DNA of 64,000 nucleotides from Thermoplasmata archaeon (GCA_022750055.1 JAKIWL010000001.1:186001-250000); one strand, 5' to 3'. Shown: positions 51,550 to 61,493, counted from the first letter of the stretch. Numbers and translations: made by a program. Notes: generated by a model from the sequence alone, not told the origin.

Positions 51550-54330
51550 CTATTGGTTCGGTGGTGGGAGGTCGGGCGAATTCTTAGGATTCGATGGCGG
51601 CGGGGCCCTTACGGCCTCTTCGATTCCGTTGCGATGGCCCGAAGTCGGTGAGGCCGCACGTATCCGGTTTCGGAAAACTAGTGCGAACACCGCAACGAAG
51701 GCTACGAGGGCCAGTCCCGCGCTGATGAGGATGACGCCTTGACCGGTCAAGGTCGACGTCGCTGCGGCGTTCGGGAGATATAGGACAGAGATGGATGGGG
51801 CGCCACCCGCTACCAGCACATCTCCGCTCCCGACTTCAAGGGTATAGCCGGGGACAGAGTTGGCGAGGTAGCTATAGGAAGAATTCTGAACCTCGAGGAT
51901 CAACGAGCTCAAAGTCAATGGATAGTAGGTCGAGCCCACTACGACGCCCCAGGCGGTCCCTGGGGCGAGCCCGAATTCCTGGACCGTGAGCGCATAGTAT
52001 GGTGCGGGAATGCGCTGGAAAGAAATTGAATAGGTGACGTTCTGCCGAGTGTCAGAGAAAGGGCCGAGAGAATCGGGGAAGACAGAACGGTAGCCAGGAG
52101 GTAGCGGGACGACGAACCGGAACGTGCTATTCGGACCGTTTGTCTGGGGAACCAATATGCTCGGTGAACCAGATGTAAAGTTCACGCCGTTCACAATCAC
52201 CGTCCAGGGCGTGAACAGCCCGGACCCAACGAAATCGATGTAATAGCCCTGCCATGGGGAAACCAGCGGGTAGCGGTCATCCATCCCAGGACCACGGACC
52301 AGCGGCGAGTCGATGATCCCGTCCGAGCCGCTTACGTTCTGGCCAGGGCCCGAGGCGAGATCAGGTCCCGAGTAGTTGGACCAGTAATTTCCACCCTCAG
52401 GATACCCCGCGTCCCATTGAGTACCGCCAAACGGCGCCTGGATCGACCAGCCAGAATCATTGACGAAGTTGTTATGGTAGATAGATTGACCCGAATCCGA
52501 AGCCAGGCTCAAGCTGAGGCGGTTGTGCCAGAACTGGTTCCCGGCCGCCGTGCTGTTCCGATCGCCGACCAGGGCCAAGCCGCATTCGGAGGCGGAGAGG
52601 TTGTTTGAAACGATCATGACCGAGTTGCTATCGACCACTGCGATAGATCGGTTCGAATCAGTCAGATTGTTCGCATAGATCGTCCCGTGCGCGATTGCGT
52701 ACCCGGATACGCCCGTTCCCCGGATCAAGGTGGTCCCTCCGCCTTCGTTCCCTGAAACCGCGAACTGGGTGGAATTCTCCAGCGCTATCCCATTGAGCCG
52801 CGCTTGGTCCACCGTGTTTCCCTGGATTGAGACGCCGCTGCAATTCGCGATCTGAATGGCCGTGGAACCGGCTCGTGAAACCGCATTCGCCTCAATTGTG
52901 AGCGACTCCGAGAAGTCCGCAGAGACCCCGACCCCCTGGGGCCCTGAGAGATCGTTCGCCTCGACGAGGGCTGTGCGGTCGTTGACGAGCTGGATTACCG
53001 CACCCGGTCCAGCTCCTTGGCTGAAATCGTTCTGGACGATTGAGAGTCCGGAACTGTTCTGATCGATTACCGCGGCCCGGGCATGGGTAGCTGTGTTCGA
53101 GGACTCTGTCAGATTGCGGTCGCTGGAGCTCGAAAAGGCCGCTTTCCCGGTTACCAGGCCGGCCTGAACGAGGGTGCCTGAGACCAGTACGTTCACTGAG
53201 TTGTTAATCACGACCCCGCTCCCGTTCCGTGAGCTAACTCTATCTCCGCTCAATGTGATTCCATAAGAGCCATAGATCAAGACCGCGTCACCCGTTCCGT
53301 TCTCGAAGTCGCAACGCAAAGCGGAAACCTCCGATGAGGAATCGATGACCAACGCGCCTGAAAGGGCCCCTGAAATCGATTCTCCCGAGAGGGAAATGTG
53401 GTCATCGCCCAGTAATCGGATTCCCTCGGATACCCCGGTCGCAATGTCCGAGCTGGCCGATACCCTTGTCGAATAGCTGAAGGTGATGGGTCGAAGGGAG
53501 GAGAACAAGCGATTGGACGTGAGGCTCGATTCCACAACTCCGTACTCGAAAATTCCCTGAGAGGTGAACGAAAGTTCGTTGCTGGAGAGGTTCGCCCAGG
53601 TGTCGTTTTCGAGGTCGATCCCGACGAGGGAACCGTTCGCCTGCAAGTCCCGAACCACGATGTTCCCGGTGTGTTGGACGCGAACGGCCGCTACGGTTGA
53701 GTTCCTTAGGTCGTTAGACAGCAAGGACAGGCCTAGATCGTGGTTTCCTAGGAATCCTTGCGACGCCCGTGCAGCGTCTCCAAATAGGGTCACGCTCGAG
53801 GAGTTCTCCACGTCCACAGCCCACATGGAGGCGGAGATCGAATTATTCGTGACCGCGATCTCATCGGCACCCTGGAGGAGTATACCGGTCTGGGCCCGAG
53901 CGATGTCGAACCCGGTGACGACCACCCCCCGCGCCTGAAACACTTCCATCGCGATGTTCGAACCTCCCGGTTCGGTCAGGACCCGCCCGTTGCCCTCCAA
54001 TTGACTCCCGTTTCGCTCATCCAGTATTGAGCCGGTGAAATTGGTCAACAAGTTGTAGACGTTTCCAGCCCGTTGGATCGGCGCCGTCGACGGGACAACG
54101 GTCCCGTTCGGGAGGACGGCAACGGAGAACGTCAAGGGAATAGGGCGACCGCCGATAGAAGCCTGCGGCCCCAGGTCCCTCTTCCCTTCCGCGAGATTCA
54201 ATGACGAGATTGCTCCCGGAAGACTCGAACGGGTCCTCTCCTTCACTGACGACCGCTCGGGGGAACCCGGCAGGGTCGACACGAGCATGGCCGTAGCAAG
54301 GACGATCGCGAGCAGCGCCGGCCAATGCAT
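51550..54330 (-). CDS. Large surface protein with right-handed beta-helix (NosD-like) repeats
   Basis: This 926-residue protein has a signal peptide (about 1-22) and a long run of parallel beta-helix repeats (about 90-640) rich in Asn, Ser and Val. Examples are AVTNNSISASMWAVDVENS and SVSIQGNTVDQARLNGIALE-like units (GVSIQGNTVDQARLNGIALE). It has a NosD-type GGNYWSNYSGPDLASG, then several beta domains and a C-terminal membrane anchor (GVILISAGLALVAFVAVFAL) with a short tail. It should sit on the outer cell surface. Its place next to the pilus locus suggests adhesion or polysaccharide contact, but this is inference. Confidence 0.85.
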   Translation of the reverse strand: MHWPALLAIVLATAMLVSTLPGSPERSSVKERTRSSLPGAISSLNLAEGKRDLGPQASIGGRPIPLTFSVAVLPNGTVVPSTAPIQRAGNVYNLLTNFTGSILDERNGSQLEGNGRVLTEPGGSNIAMEVFQARGVVVTGFDIARAQTGILLQGADEIAVTNNSISASMWAVDVENSSSVTLFGDAARASQGFLGNHDLGLSLLSNDLRNSTVAAVRVQHTGNIVVRDLQANGSLVGIDLENDTWANLSSNELSFTSQGIFEYGVVESSLTSNRLFSSLRPITFSYSTRVSASSDIATGVSEGIRLLGDDHISLSGESISGALSGALVIDSSSEVSALRCDFENGTGDAVLIYGSYGITLSGDRVSSRNGSGVVINNSVNVLVSGTLVQAGLVTGKAAFSSSSDRNLTESSNTATHARAAVIDQNSSGLSIVQNDFSQGAGPGAVIQLVNDRTALVEANDLSGPQGVGVSADFSESLTIEANAVSRAGSTAIQIANCSGVSIQGNTVDQARLNGIALENSTQFAVSGNEGGGTTLIRGTGVSGYAIAHGTIYANNLTDSNRSIAVVDSNSVMIVSNNLSASECGLALVGDRNSTAAGNQFWHNRLSLSLASDSGQSIYHNNFVNDSGWSIQAPFGGTQWDAGYPEGGNYWSNYSGPDLASGPGQNVSGSDGIIDSPLVRGPGMDDRYPLVSPWQGYYIDFVGSGLFTPWTVIVNGVNFTSGSPSILVPQTNGPNSTFRFVVPLPPGYRSVFPDSLGPFSDTRQNVTYSISFQRIPAPYYALTVQEFGLAPGTAWGVVVGSTYYPLTLSSLILEVQNSSYSYLANSVPGYTLEVGSGDVLVAGGAPSISVLYLPNAAATSTLTGQGVILISAGLALVAFVAVFALVFRNRIRAASPTSGHRNGIEEAVRAPPPSNPKNSPDLPPPNQ

Positions 54331-54786
54331 GGTCTGGGGCTACTGGGTTCGTAGTTTAACGGTGGTGGCGGCTTCATAGAAATTGAAAGTTACGAAGCCG
54401 TACATAGGAGAGTTTGACGACAAGCGTAAGCGATCCACGGTCCTCGGTCGGTTCTCCTGACGCCTGAAGGACTGATTCCAATGGTTGATCATGTCTCGTC
54501 GGAACGGATTCCATGAGGACTGTCAAAAGCAGCTACGGAATGGTCTAACCCTCGGTCAGGGGAGCGACGATCTTGCAGGGCGCCTTGTTCAAACCTAGGG
54601 CGTACCGCTCAGAACGGCTCCGTCGTTCTCGATATGGCGAGCGCGAGCTGAGTCCAACCGCCGCTGCACCGAGTATCGTACGTGAATTGCGGGGGGATTT
54701 GGGAAAGGGTTCCTTGCACAAAGGGGCGGACAGTATTCAGAGGATTTCGGCTCAACTGTAAGTCGCGGCAGCCAAGCCAGATCCGG
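54331..54786. other. Gene-free stretch upstream of the beta-helix protein
   Basis: No gene is supported in these 456 bases. The part next to 54330 holds the beta-helix promoter, with the minus-strand TATA-like gttaaact (54353-54360) 23-30 bases before its ATG. Short frames on both strands lack motifs. Confidence 0.5.
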
Positions 54787-55131
54787 CTAGCTCTGCCCAC
54801 CCATGTGCGCTCGGGCCTCGCGCGCGAAACCGGGCCATTCCTTTTGGTGGGCAAACGAGATTGCGACGTATTCCTTCAGGGGCGAACCGCCTCCCGGACT
54901 CCAGCCCCTGCCAACCTTCGAGCGGATGAGCTCCTGAACTCGTTCGTGGGGCAGCTTCACTACCAGCTCACCTGTCCGATCCAGAACCGCGAACATTTTT
55001 CGGCCGACGAACATCGATCTCGTCCCGAATCCTTTCCGGTGGGCAGAGATTGCGCCGTCCCCCGAAGCCATCTCCTGGGCTAACCGAGCGAACCGAGCCC
55101 GTGCATCGGCGGGAGCTTGCGTAGCCGGCAC
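54787..55131 (-). CDS. TfoX N-terminal/YjbR-like small protein
   Basis: This 114-residue protein resembles the TfoX N-terminal domain. It has an early helix ARFARLAQEMASGDG, then RSMFVGRKMFAVLDRTGELVVKL (the domain's FGxxxF-type beta hairpin) and KEYVAISFAHQKEW near the end. Such domains occur in competence regulators but also in many stand-alone proteins of unknown role. It starts with GTG, and a TATA-like cttatc (minus strand, 55154-55159) lies 23-28 bases upstream, which supports the start. Confidence 0.75.
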   Translation of the reverse strand: MPATQAPADARARFARLAQEMASGDGAISAHRKGFGTRSMFVGRKMFAVLDRTGELVVKLPHERVQELIRSKVGRGWSPGGGSPLKEYVAISFAHQKEWPGFAREARAHMGGQS

Positions 55132-55380
55132 GATCTTCCGCGACTGTTGCGGTGATAAGAGCTACTCGCCCCACGCTGAACGATTGGTACCACCCGAATG
55201 GGTCCAGTAGTGAGCCAGACTCCCTGCCTGCCAACGACGTGGCCGTTTCATGAACCAGGGGTTCTTCATGCCCGGGCGGAAGCCAGTAGCCCAGGTCGTC
55301 CTCGAGATCGGGTTCGCAGGTGTGCATAGTTGACCTTGAACCCCGGCTGATGAATCAACTCCTTCATCGATTGGAAATCG

Positions 55381-55935
55381 GTGCCCATACAGGGCATAGG
55401 TTCGAGAGTCTGGAACCCATCCCTTATCCGCGCCGAAGCTTCCCCGAATCGCAGGTGCGCCTTGCTCCCCGCAGGCGGTCAGATCCCCCTCTGGCAGTAC
55501 GCGTATGCACGTCGCGGACTCACGTCCGGGTTGGCCGTCATGGCTACCTGCTTGGTGATCGCGTTTGGAGCGACAATAGTGACCCGCATTGTGTTTGGAA
55601 TCGTCCCCTTCTTCTACTACGTTATCGACACCTTGGTTCTCGTGTGCAGCGGTATTGTGATATCCTACATTCTGCGAGTCGGCACGATTCCGGGTCCCCA
55701 TCATCTCACGCTTGGTCAGGAGGCCCTTACAGTACACCTCCGAAGCACCTTTGGAGGTCGTACTAAGGTGATGGCGGTACCTTGGCCGGGCGTGAGTATT
55801 GGACCGGGACCGCTAGGTCGAATCCAGTGCTACACGCTGGAACTCGCAATCCCGGGGCCATCGGGTGAGAAAGCCAAGCTCCTAGTCACCCCTGAGGTCA
55901 AGACAGTGCTCGCCAGATTCGTGGATCAGAGTTGA
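55381..55935 (+). CDS. Hypothetical two-helix membrane protein with beta domain
   Basis: This protein of up to 184 residues has a hydrophobic region (about 48-100) with two membrane helices, then a beta-rich domain (LTLGQEALTVHLRSTFGG, VMAVPWPGVSIGPG, CYTLELAIPG). The layout resembles the protein at 11466-11966. Its N-terminal 45 residues may be non-coding, since no promoter or ribosome site marks the start at 55381. Base composition is less GC-rich than in region 1. Confidence 0.5.
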   Translation: MPIQGIGSRVWNPSLIRAEASPNRRCALLPAGGQIPLWQYAYARRGLTSGLAVMATCLVIAFGATIVTRIVFGIVPFFYYVIDTLVLVCSGIVISYILRVGTIPGPHHLTLGQEALTVHLRSTFGGRTKVMAVPWPGVSIGPGPLGRIQCYTLELAIPGPSGEKAKLLVTPEVKTVLARFVDQS

Positions 55936-56179
55936 CTTCTAACGATTTCGGGACGAATCGCCCTGCGACACATGGGAATTCGCTCGGTCATGCGCTGGAT
56001 GTCTCAGCTGCCGAGGGAAGGGACGGTCAGCATGGGACGGACCAGGGGTGCCCCCGGAGAACTCTCGTAACCCAGCCGCCGGCGAGTTCGTGGCTATTGG
56101 TGTGTCCAACTGCCGATGCACCAACCACCCTGGCCAGAACGAGCCGGGCAGCCGATCGGAAAAGAACCCGTTGGGTCCG

Positions 56180-59119
56180 TTATTCGATCCCTCGAACGGC
56201 CTCGGCGGGAGGGAGCCGGGAGGCCCGCCAGGACGGGCTGATCACCGCGAGGGTGGCCAGGCACCCTGTTACCAGCATGACGATGAGGAGGTTCAGCCAA
56301 GGGATGTAGAGCTTCGTGACGTCGGCGGCGCTCGCGCCGGGGCTCAAGACCAGGTTGTAGACGAGCAAGAGTCCCGTCGTCCCGCCGATCAGGGCGCCTA
56401 TCAAGGTGATGAAGGAATACTCGATCAAGAACATCTTGAGGATCATTCCTTTCGTGAGCCCGGTCGCCCGCAACATTCCGGTCTCCCGTCGTCGTTCCGT
56501 CACGGCCCGAAGGGCGACGATCCCGAGGGCGGCGATGCCCACGGCGAGTCCTAATCCGATGAAGACCTCCAGGAGGCCGATCTGCCCGGAGATGATCGCG
56601 ATCGTGGTGGCCAGGATCGCCGTGAAGTCGACCAAGACCAGGCCGACCTTGTAGAACGCCGCCTTGGTCGCTTGGGAGGCGGTCGTCGGCGAGACGCCCG
56701 AGTGGACCTTCAGGAGGTAACCGGAGGTCGAGTTGAACCCCATGGACTGCGCGGCCGTCGGGTTGAGCCAGATTCCCCCGAGCACCAACTGCTTCATGAT
56801 CCCGATGACGGTCACGTTCGTCGAGGCGCCCGTCCCGGGGTTCACCACGTTCACGACCGTGCCGACGGAGACGAGAGGGTGACCGCTCGTCGAGAACCCC
56901 GCCCCACCGTAAGACCCGTCAACGATGGCCACGCTCTGGTTGGACGAGAGCTGCGCCATCGTGGCCGCCGCGGTCACTCCGTGTAGGGTCGCTTGGAACG
57001 GGAAGGCATTGGTGTCGTAGAAGTTCGACGCCACGGGGGCCCCACTCGCCGCGGCGTAGACGTTGTCGTGATAGTTGTTCAAGGGGAACCCCGGTATCGC
57101 GAGCTCGCCCAGACCGAAGATCAGGGGGACGACGTTCGCATAGAGGGGAGCGAGCGTCGAGTTCGAGGCGATCGCTCCCGGAAGATCCCGTATCGGTTGG
57201 GCCGAGTAACCGAAGAAGGTGTACCCTCCCGATTCGTCGCCGATGGAATCGCTCAGGTTCCCGGTGAGCGTGGCGCTGTAGGTTGCGAGCACCACGATCA
57301 CGAACAGGACGAGCGCGAAGATCGTCGTAGTGATGGCCGTCCGGCCGACGCGGCGGCTCGGATAGGCGAGTCCCATCCGCGCGACCGGAGCCGTCGCAAG
57401 CCGGCCGGTCGTCGCCCGCTCGACCACAGCAGCGAGTTGTGCCGCGTTGAAGGCAAAGAGGAGGATCGCGCCTCCGATCAGTTCGATCCCCTGGATAAAG
57501 ACGACGAAGATTCCTCCCGAATGGGCCGTACCGAGCACGGCGGTTTGCAGGGCTTGGTAGCCGGCCCACACAACGAGGCCGACCCCGACCGCGGTGAACA
57601 CCGCCCGATTCTTCAGGAATCGCGAGCCAACGAGGGCCCCTCCGAGGAGGATCATCCCTCCCGCGATCATCGGTTCAGAGATGTCGCCCGTACCGCGATA
57701 GGTCGTAGCGAAGAGCAGCGCACCGAGCACGAGCACCAACCCCCCGACGTAGGCTAGGTAGGTGTACGTCCGGATCGCCGGAGGTGGCTCGGGTACATCT
57801 CGGATCGCCCGTACGATGTTGAGGCGGCTGACCCGAATGCTCGCAATGACCACCGTACCCAAGGTCAGCAGGAACCCGGCGAGGTAGCTCGCGAGCAGGC
57901 TCGAGTCGTTCACCGTGAACGAGGTCAGGACGGCCGGGGTTCCGGGGGACTGGCTTCCCACGAGCTGGACATAGGCGTACAGCAGGATGTAGCCGGTCGC
58001 CACGCCCACGACCACGCCCGCGAGGGCGCTCCCGGCCGAATAGATGAGACCCTCAAGATAGTAGGAGAGCACGACATCTCGACGACCCAGCCCGATGGCT
58101 CGCAGCATCCCCATCTCGCCCTTTCGTTCCTCGGCGATCATCGTGAAGATTCCCACGATCAGCATCGCGCCGGCGATGATCGAAAAGAGGCCGAACACGA
58201 GGAAGATCGTGACAATGCCCGATCCCGCTGCCGTGGCATCGGCGAGCTGGGATTGCAAGAGCGGGTGTGCCCCGAGCCGGTTGGCGCCAGGAATCCCGGA
58301 AAGGGTGGTGTTCAGGTGCGCGCTCACCGAGGAGGAAAGGCCAACGCCACTCGACTGGGAACCCACGTTAGCGACCGCGATGAAGTTGACCTGTCCGGAG
58401 ACATTCTCGACCAGCTGGGCGGTGCTCAGGTCGACGAACGCGGCCCCGCCGCTCAGCCCGGCCGTCAAGAAGCCGCCCCGCAGGTCGTCCTGAACGACCG
58501 CCTGAACGGTGGAGGGAACCGGTACTGACCCGTACAGAGTGATCGCATCCCCGGCCTTGGCGTCGAGCTGGTTGGCCGCGAACTGATCGAGAAGGACCAT
58601 CCCCGGACTGGGTCCCATCACGGAGGCCCCCGAGGTGCTGGTGAACGACCCGAGAACGCGACTCGCGCTCGGGTCGGTCCCGACCAGGTTGAGGTTCGTT
58701 TGGGGAATCTGGGTCGACCGATCGAACACCTGGACCGTGTCGACGATCTCCGGAGTCAGCCCAGCGATCTGGGGATCCGTAGAGGAGGCGTTGATGAGCT
58801 GCCCCGCCACGGATTGCGGGAAGTATTGGTAGGATCCGGTCGGGCCGAGTCCGAAGACCCCTTCATCGGTGTACCCCAACCCGAGTTTGGTATAGTGAAG
58901 GTTGACCGCGCTCACCGTGTCGCCGACGGCCAGGCTACCGGAGATGATCGCCGTCCCGACGAGCAAGCCGAGGACGACGAGCACCGAGCGGGACCGGGCG
59001 CGACGGATGTTCCGTAGCGCGATCCGCAACGGAAGCCGATTCCGAGCCGCGAGGCCCGCCGAGATCAGCCCGACGGCTCCGAGCAGGATCAGTGTGAAGA
59101 CCAGCAGGGGGTCGATCAT
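56180..59119 (-). CDS. ABC transporter permease, FtsX/MacB-like, double length
   Basis: This 979-residue protein holds two FtsX modules. The opening RNIRRARSRSVLVVLGLLVG leads to an extracytoplasmic domain. The first three-helix FtsX block contains MIAEERKGEMGMLRAIGLGRR (about 340-470). A second extracytoplasmic domain then leads to the last block, ERRRETGMLRATGLTKGM, near the C terminus. Such permeases work with LolD/MacB-type ATPases to move lipids, peptides or drive envelope remodelling. The ATG at 59119 is chosen because it lies 14 bases after the ATPase stop with a gagg string before it. Confidence 0.9.
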   Translation of the reverse strand: MIDPLLVFTLILLGAVGLISAGLAARNRLPLRIALRNIRRARSRSVLVVLGLLVGTAIISGSLAVGDTVSAVNLHYTKLGLGYTDEGVFGLGPTGSYQYFPQSVAGQLINASSTDPQIAGLTPEIVDTVQVFDRSTQIPQTNLNLVGTDPSASRVLGSFTSTSGASVMGPSPGMVLLDQFAANQLDAKAGDAITLYGSVPVPSTVQAVVQDDLRGGFLTAGLSGGAAFVDLSTAQLVENVSGQVNFIAVANVGSQSSGVGLSSSVSAHLNTTLSGIPGANRLGAHPLLQSQLADATAAGSGIVTIFLVFGLFSIIAGAMLIVGIFTMIAEERKGEMGMLRAIGLGRRDVVLSYYLEGLIYSAGSALAGVVVGVATGYILLYAYVQLVGSQSPGTPAVLTSFTVNDSSLLASYLAGFLLTLGTVVIASIRVSRLNIVRAIRDVPEPPPAIRTYTYLAYVGGLVLVLGALLFATTYRGTGDISEPMIAGGMILLGGALVGSRFLKNRAVFTAVGVGLVVWAGYQALQTAVLGTAHSGGIFVVFIQGIELIGGAILLFAFNAAQLAAVVERATTGRLATAPVARMGLAYPSRRVGRTAITTTIFALVLFVIVVLATYSATLTGNLSDSIGDESGGYTFFGYSAQPIRDLPGAIASNSTLAPLYANVVPLIFGLGELAIPGFPLNNYHDNVYAAASGAPVASNFYDTNAFPFQATLHGVTAAATMAQLSSNQSVAIVDGSYGGAGFSTSGHPLVSVGTVVNVVNPGTGASTNVTVIGIMKQLVLGGIWLNPTAAQSMGFNSTSGYLLKVHSGVSPTTASQATKAAFYKVGLVLVDFTAILATTIAIISGQIGLLEVFIGLGLAVGIAALGIVALRAVTERRRETGMLRATGLTKGMILKMFLIEYSFITLIGALIGGTTGLLLVYNLVLSPGASAADVTKLYIPWLNLLIVMLVTGCLATLAVISPSWRASRLPPAEAVRGIE

Positions 59120-59133
59120 CCGTCCTCGCCGCG

Positions 59134-59811
59134 TTACGAGACGAAGTTCCCGTCTCGCATCCGGAGGGTTCGGTCGCACCGAGCGGCCACCTCGGGATCG
59201 TGGGTGACCACGACCATCGTTTGATGGTACTCCCGGTTGAGTTGTCGAAGGAGGTCGGTAACCTGGTGCGACCCTTCCTCATCGAGATTCCCCGTCGGCT
59301 CGTCGGCCCACACGATCGCGGGGTGGTTGACGAGCGCCCGGGCGAGGGAGACCCGCTGCTGTTGTCCCCCCGAGAGCTCCGAGGGCCGGTGGTTGAGCCG
59401 GTCCCCGAGCCCCAGTTGTTGAAGTATTTCTGAGGCGCGGACCCGGGCCTCCTTGGGCTTCGTCGCGCACGCGAGCAGGGGCATCTCGACGTTCTCGACC
59501 GCCGAGAGGATGGGGAGCAGGTTGTAGGACTGGAAGACGAACCCGGCTCGCTTGGCCCGATAGGCGCTCTTTTGGCGGTCCGGCATGGCGTGTATGTCCG
59601 TGCCTTCCAAAGTAACCTGGCCGCGGGTGATGTCATCGAGACCGCTGAAACAGTTCAACAACGTCGTCTTCCCGCACCCCGACGGACCCATGACGGCCGC
59701 CATCTCCCCTCGTTGGAATTCGACCGATACTCCCTTCAAGGCCGGGACCGCCGTCTCCCCGCTCCCATAGATCTTCCATACCTCCTTGGCGACGACCACG
59801 CTCTCACTCAC
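59134..59811 (-). CDS. ABC transporter ATP-binding protein, MacB/LolD type
   Basis: This protein of about 225 residues has Walker A GPSGCGKTTLLNCFSGLD, Q-loop region, signature LSGGQQQRVSLARALVNHP, Walker B IVWADEPTGNLDEE and the switch histidine in VVVTHDPEVA. It is the motor for the adjacent double FtsX permease. The frame is open to 59934, but the extra residues are Arg-rich. The GTG at 59811 fits a TATA-like tatatg (minus strand, about 59857-59866) with a leader of about 20 bases. Confidence 0.92.
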   Translation of the reverse strand: MSESVVVAKEVWKIYGSGETAVPALKGVSVEFQRGEMAAVMGPSGCGKTTLLNCFSGLDDITRGQVTLEGTDIHAMPDRQKSAYRAKRAGFVFQSYNLLPILSAVENVEMPLLACATKPKEARVRASEILQQLGLGDRLNHRPSELSGGQQQRVSLARALVNHPAIVWADEPTGNLDEEGSHQVTDLLRQLNREYHQTMVVVTHDPEVAARCDRTLRMRDGNFVS

Positions 59812-59943
59812 GTTCGAACCAACCCCCCGGGTCCGGGTCACCACCGTTCGAGCCTCATATACCCGACGCGCTCGCCGAGCGCCGCTGACGCTGCGGCGTT
59901 CGGATTGCGGCCGGCCCGGGCCGCCTCCCCGCACTTGAGAAGT

Positions 59944-60633
59944 CTACCAGGGAATCTTCAAGGCGCCCGCGAGGAAGACGTTCAAGGGGTCGAGCCGGCG
60001 GCAGGTCGCCTCGAACCGGGTGAGGAGGTCCGGTCCGGATACGACGGCGTCCTCAACCGGCAGGCTTGCGTAGAAGTCCTTGCGACGTAGGTCGACGGCA
60101 TACGGGTGATCCGCCGGATATCCGGAAGGTACCTTCACAAACGATTCCCCGTCGATAGTGATGCCCTTTCCTACCGCTCTAGCCCAATCCGCGGGCGCCG
60201 CGACGATGGCGTCTCGGATCTTGGTTAGAGCGGGGGGAGTCGGGTGCCAGATCCCTGTCGCAATCATGCTCTCTCCGGGCGCGATGTGGAAGAACACTCC
60301 CGGCAGGTTCTCGTCCTTCGTTGCCTGGTCGTGGGAAAAGTGGATCCCGAGGTGGGTCTTGTACGGACTCTTGTCCTTGGAGAAGCGGGTATCTCGGTAG
60401 ATCCGCGAGAGAGAGCCGCCGAACGGTCGAGCGTCGGCCGTCAGGTGAGGGCTGAGTCGCGCCAGGCGAGGCGCCGCTGCTTCGATGAACCGTAGGGCCG
60501 GCCCTTGGATGGAACTCTCGTAGCGAGCCTTGTTCTCCTGGAACCACACCCGGTCGTTATGGCGCGCAAGATCCCGCAGGAATCGGAGTGCGTCTGGCTC
60601 GAAGAATCGGGTCCGCGTACTCGTTGGGGTCAT
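59944..60633 (-). CDS. DUF2461 family protein
   Basis: This 229-residue protein matches DUF2461: FFEPDALRFLRDLARHNDRVWFQENKARYE near the start, then GGSLSRIYRDTRFSKDKSPYKTHLGIHF and GVFFHIAPGESMIATGIW. These are widespread soluble proteins of unknown function in bacteria and some archaea. The length is typical. It lies just downstream of the SnoaL-like gene, with a TATA-like ataagcc between them, so it may have its own promoter. Confidence 0.9.
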   Translation of the reverse strand: MTPTSTRTRFFEPDALRFLRDLARHNDRVWFQENKARYESSIQGPALRFIEAAAPRLARLSPHLTADARPFGGSLSRIYRDTRFSKDKSPYKTHLGIHFSHDQATKDENLPGVFFHIAPGESMIATGIWHPTPPALTKIRDAIVAAPADWARAVGKGITIDGESFVKVPSGYPADHPYAVDLRRKDFYASLPVEDAVVSGPDLLTRFEATCRRLDPLNVFLAGALKIPW

Positions 60634-60688
60634 CGAGAGGCTCCTCTGCCTCGTCGGGTGGTCACCTTGGGCCGGACCCAGAGGGGGC

Positions 60689-61045
60689 TTATCTACCCAT
60701 CATCGGCGCGAACGGGCGGGCGTCGAACACGACTCGGACCCGGTCGATCTTTCCCTGCGATACGTGGTGCCATTCCGCGATGAAGGCGGTCCCCGCCGGG
60801 GTGTTGGTGACGAGATCGTAGAGCACACACACATCGTCTCCCTCGACGAACACCTTGTGGAGGTCCACGCGCTCGACGATATTGTGTAGTTTCTGAATAG
60901 CTCCGAGGTAGTCCTCCGCCCGGGTAAAGCTCTCGAACGGTCCGACGAACTTGAGGCCGTCTGCGAGATGCGCCCGAGCCCCGGTCCAATCCTCCCGCGC
61001 CATCGCCGCCTGGAACCCCATCACCACGTCTTTTGCACCGGTCAT
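60689..61045 (-). CDS. SnoaL/NTF2-like protein
   Basis: This 118-residue protein has the NTF2/SnoaL-like cone fold signature: an N-terminal helix (VMGFQAAMAREDWTGARAHL), then FVGPFESFTRAEDYL and VCVLYDLVTNTPAGTAFIAEWHHVSQGKIDRV. Members include ketosteroid isomerase-like enzymes and binding proteins. The ATG at 61045 has a ggag ribosome site about 7 bases upstream and overlaps the stop of the VOC gene by ATGA. The pair is divergent from an HxlR regulator. Confidence 0.85.
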   Translation of the reverse strand: MTGAKDVVMGFQAAMAREDWTGARAHLADGLKFVGPFESFTRAEDYLGAIQKLHNIVERVDLHKVFVEGDDVCVLYDLVTNTPAGTAFIAEWHHVSQGKIDRVRVVFDARPFAPMMGR

Positions 61046-61461
61046 CTTGTTCTCCCTGTTGCTGAGTCCCGGGGCGGCTCGTCCTGCCAACACGCGAGGA
61101 TGGGTCCCCCCGGAATCTTGAACCAAAAGAAGGAGCCCATGCCCGGGGCGTCGACCCGCGCCAGAACCACCGTCGCCCCGGCCTCCTCCACGCGCCGGCG
61201 GGCCTCGTCCAGGTCAGCCACTCGAATGTAGCTTAGACTCGCCGGCGATTCCGTCGGCTGGGTTCGGCGAATCCCGCCCTGCCCGCCACCGGGGATCTCG
61301 AAGGCGAGGTATTCGCCACCCGGCATGGGTCGAGATTGGAACGCCCAATGGAAGGCACGCTCCAGGAACCGCCTCGTGACGGCCGGGTCTTCGCTCGAGA
61401 GCTCCGTGAATGCAAAGGAGGTACCGAGTGAATCGCTCGAGTTTTCCTTCCGTGCGCTCAA
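61042..61461 (-). CDS. VOC/glyoxalase-fold protein
   Basis: This protein of about 139 residues has one VOC domain: FAFTELSSEDPAVTRRFLERAFHW, MPGGEYLAFEIPGGGQGGI, LSYIRVADLDEARRRVEEAGA and GMGSFFWFKIPGGPILACWQ. VOC proteins include glyoxalases, dioxygenases and resistance proteins. The substrate is not known. No ATG or GTG is near the domain start. The TTG at 61461 is preferred because it lies 33-42 bases after the AT-rich element shared with the HxlR gene. Confidence 0.8.
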   Translation of the reverse strand: MSARKENSSDSLGTSFAFTELSSEDPAVTRRFLERAFHWAFQSRPMPGGEYLAFEIPGGGQGGIRRTQPTESPASLSYIRVADLDEARRRVEEAGATVVLARVDAPGMGSFFWFKIPGGPILACWQDEPPRDSATGRTR

Positions 61462-61493
61462 GCGAACCCTCGAACGGCTCGGTATCCCTTGGA

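Noticed and set aside
54573-54761. A 62-codon frame upstream of the TfoX-like gene
   Set aside because: No motif, no promoter at the usual distance and atypical residues, so a gene is not supported.
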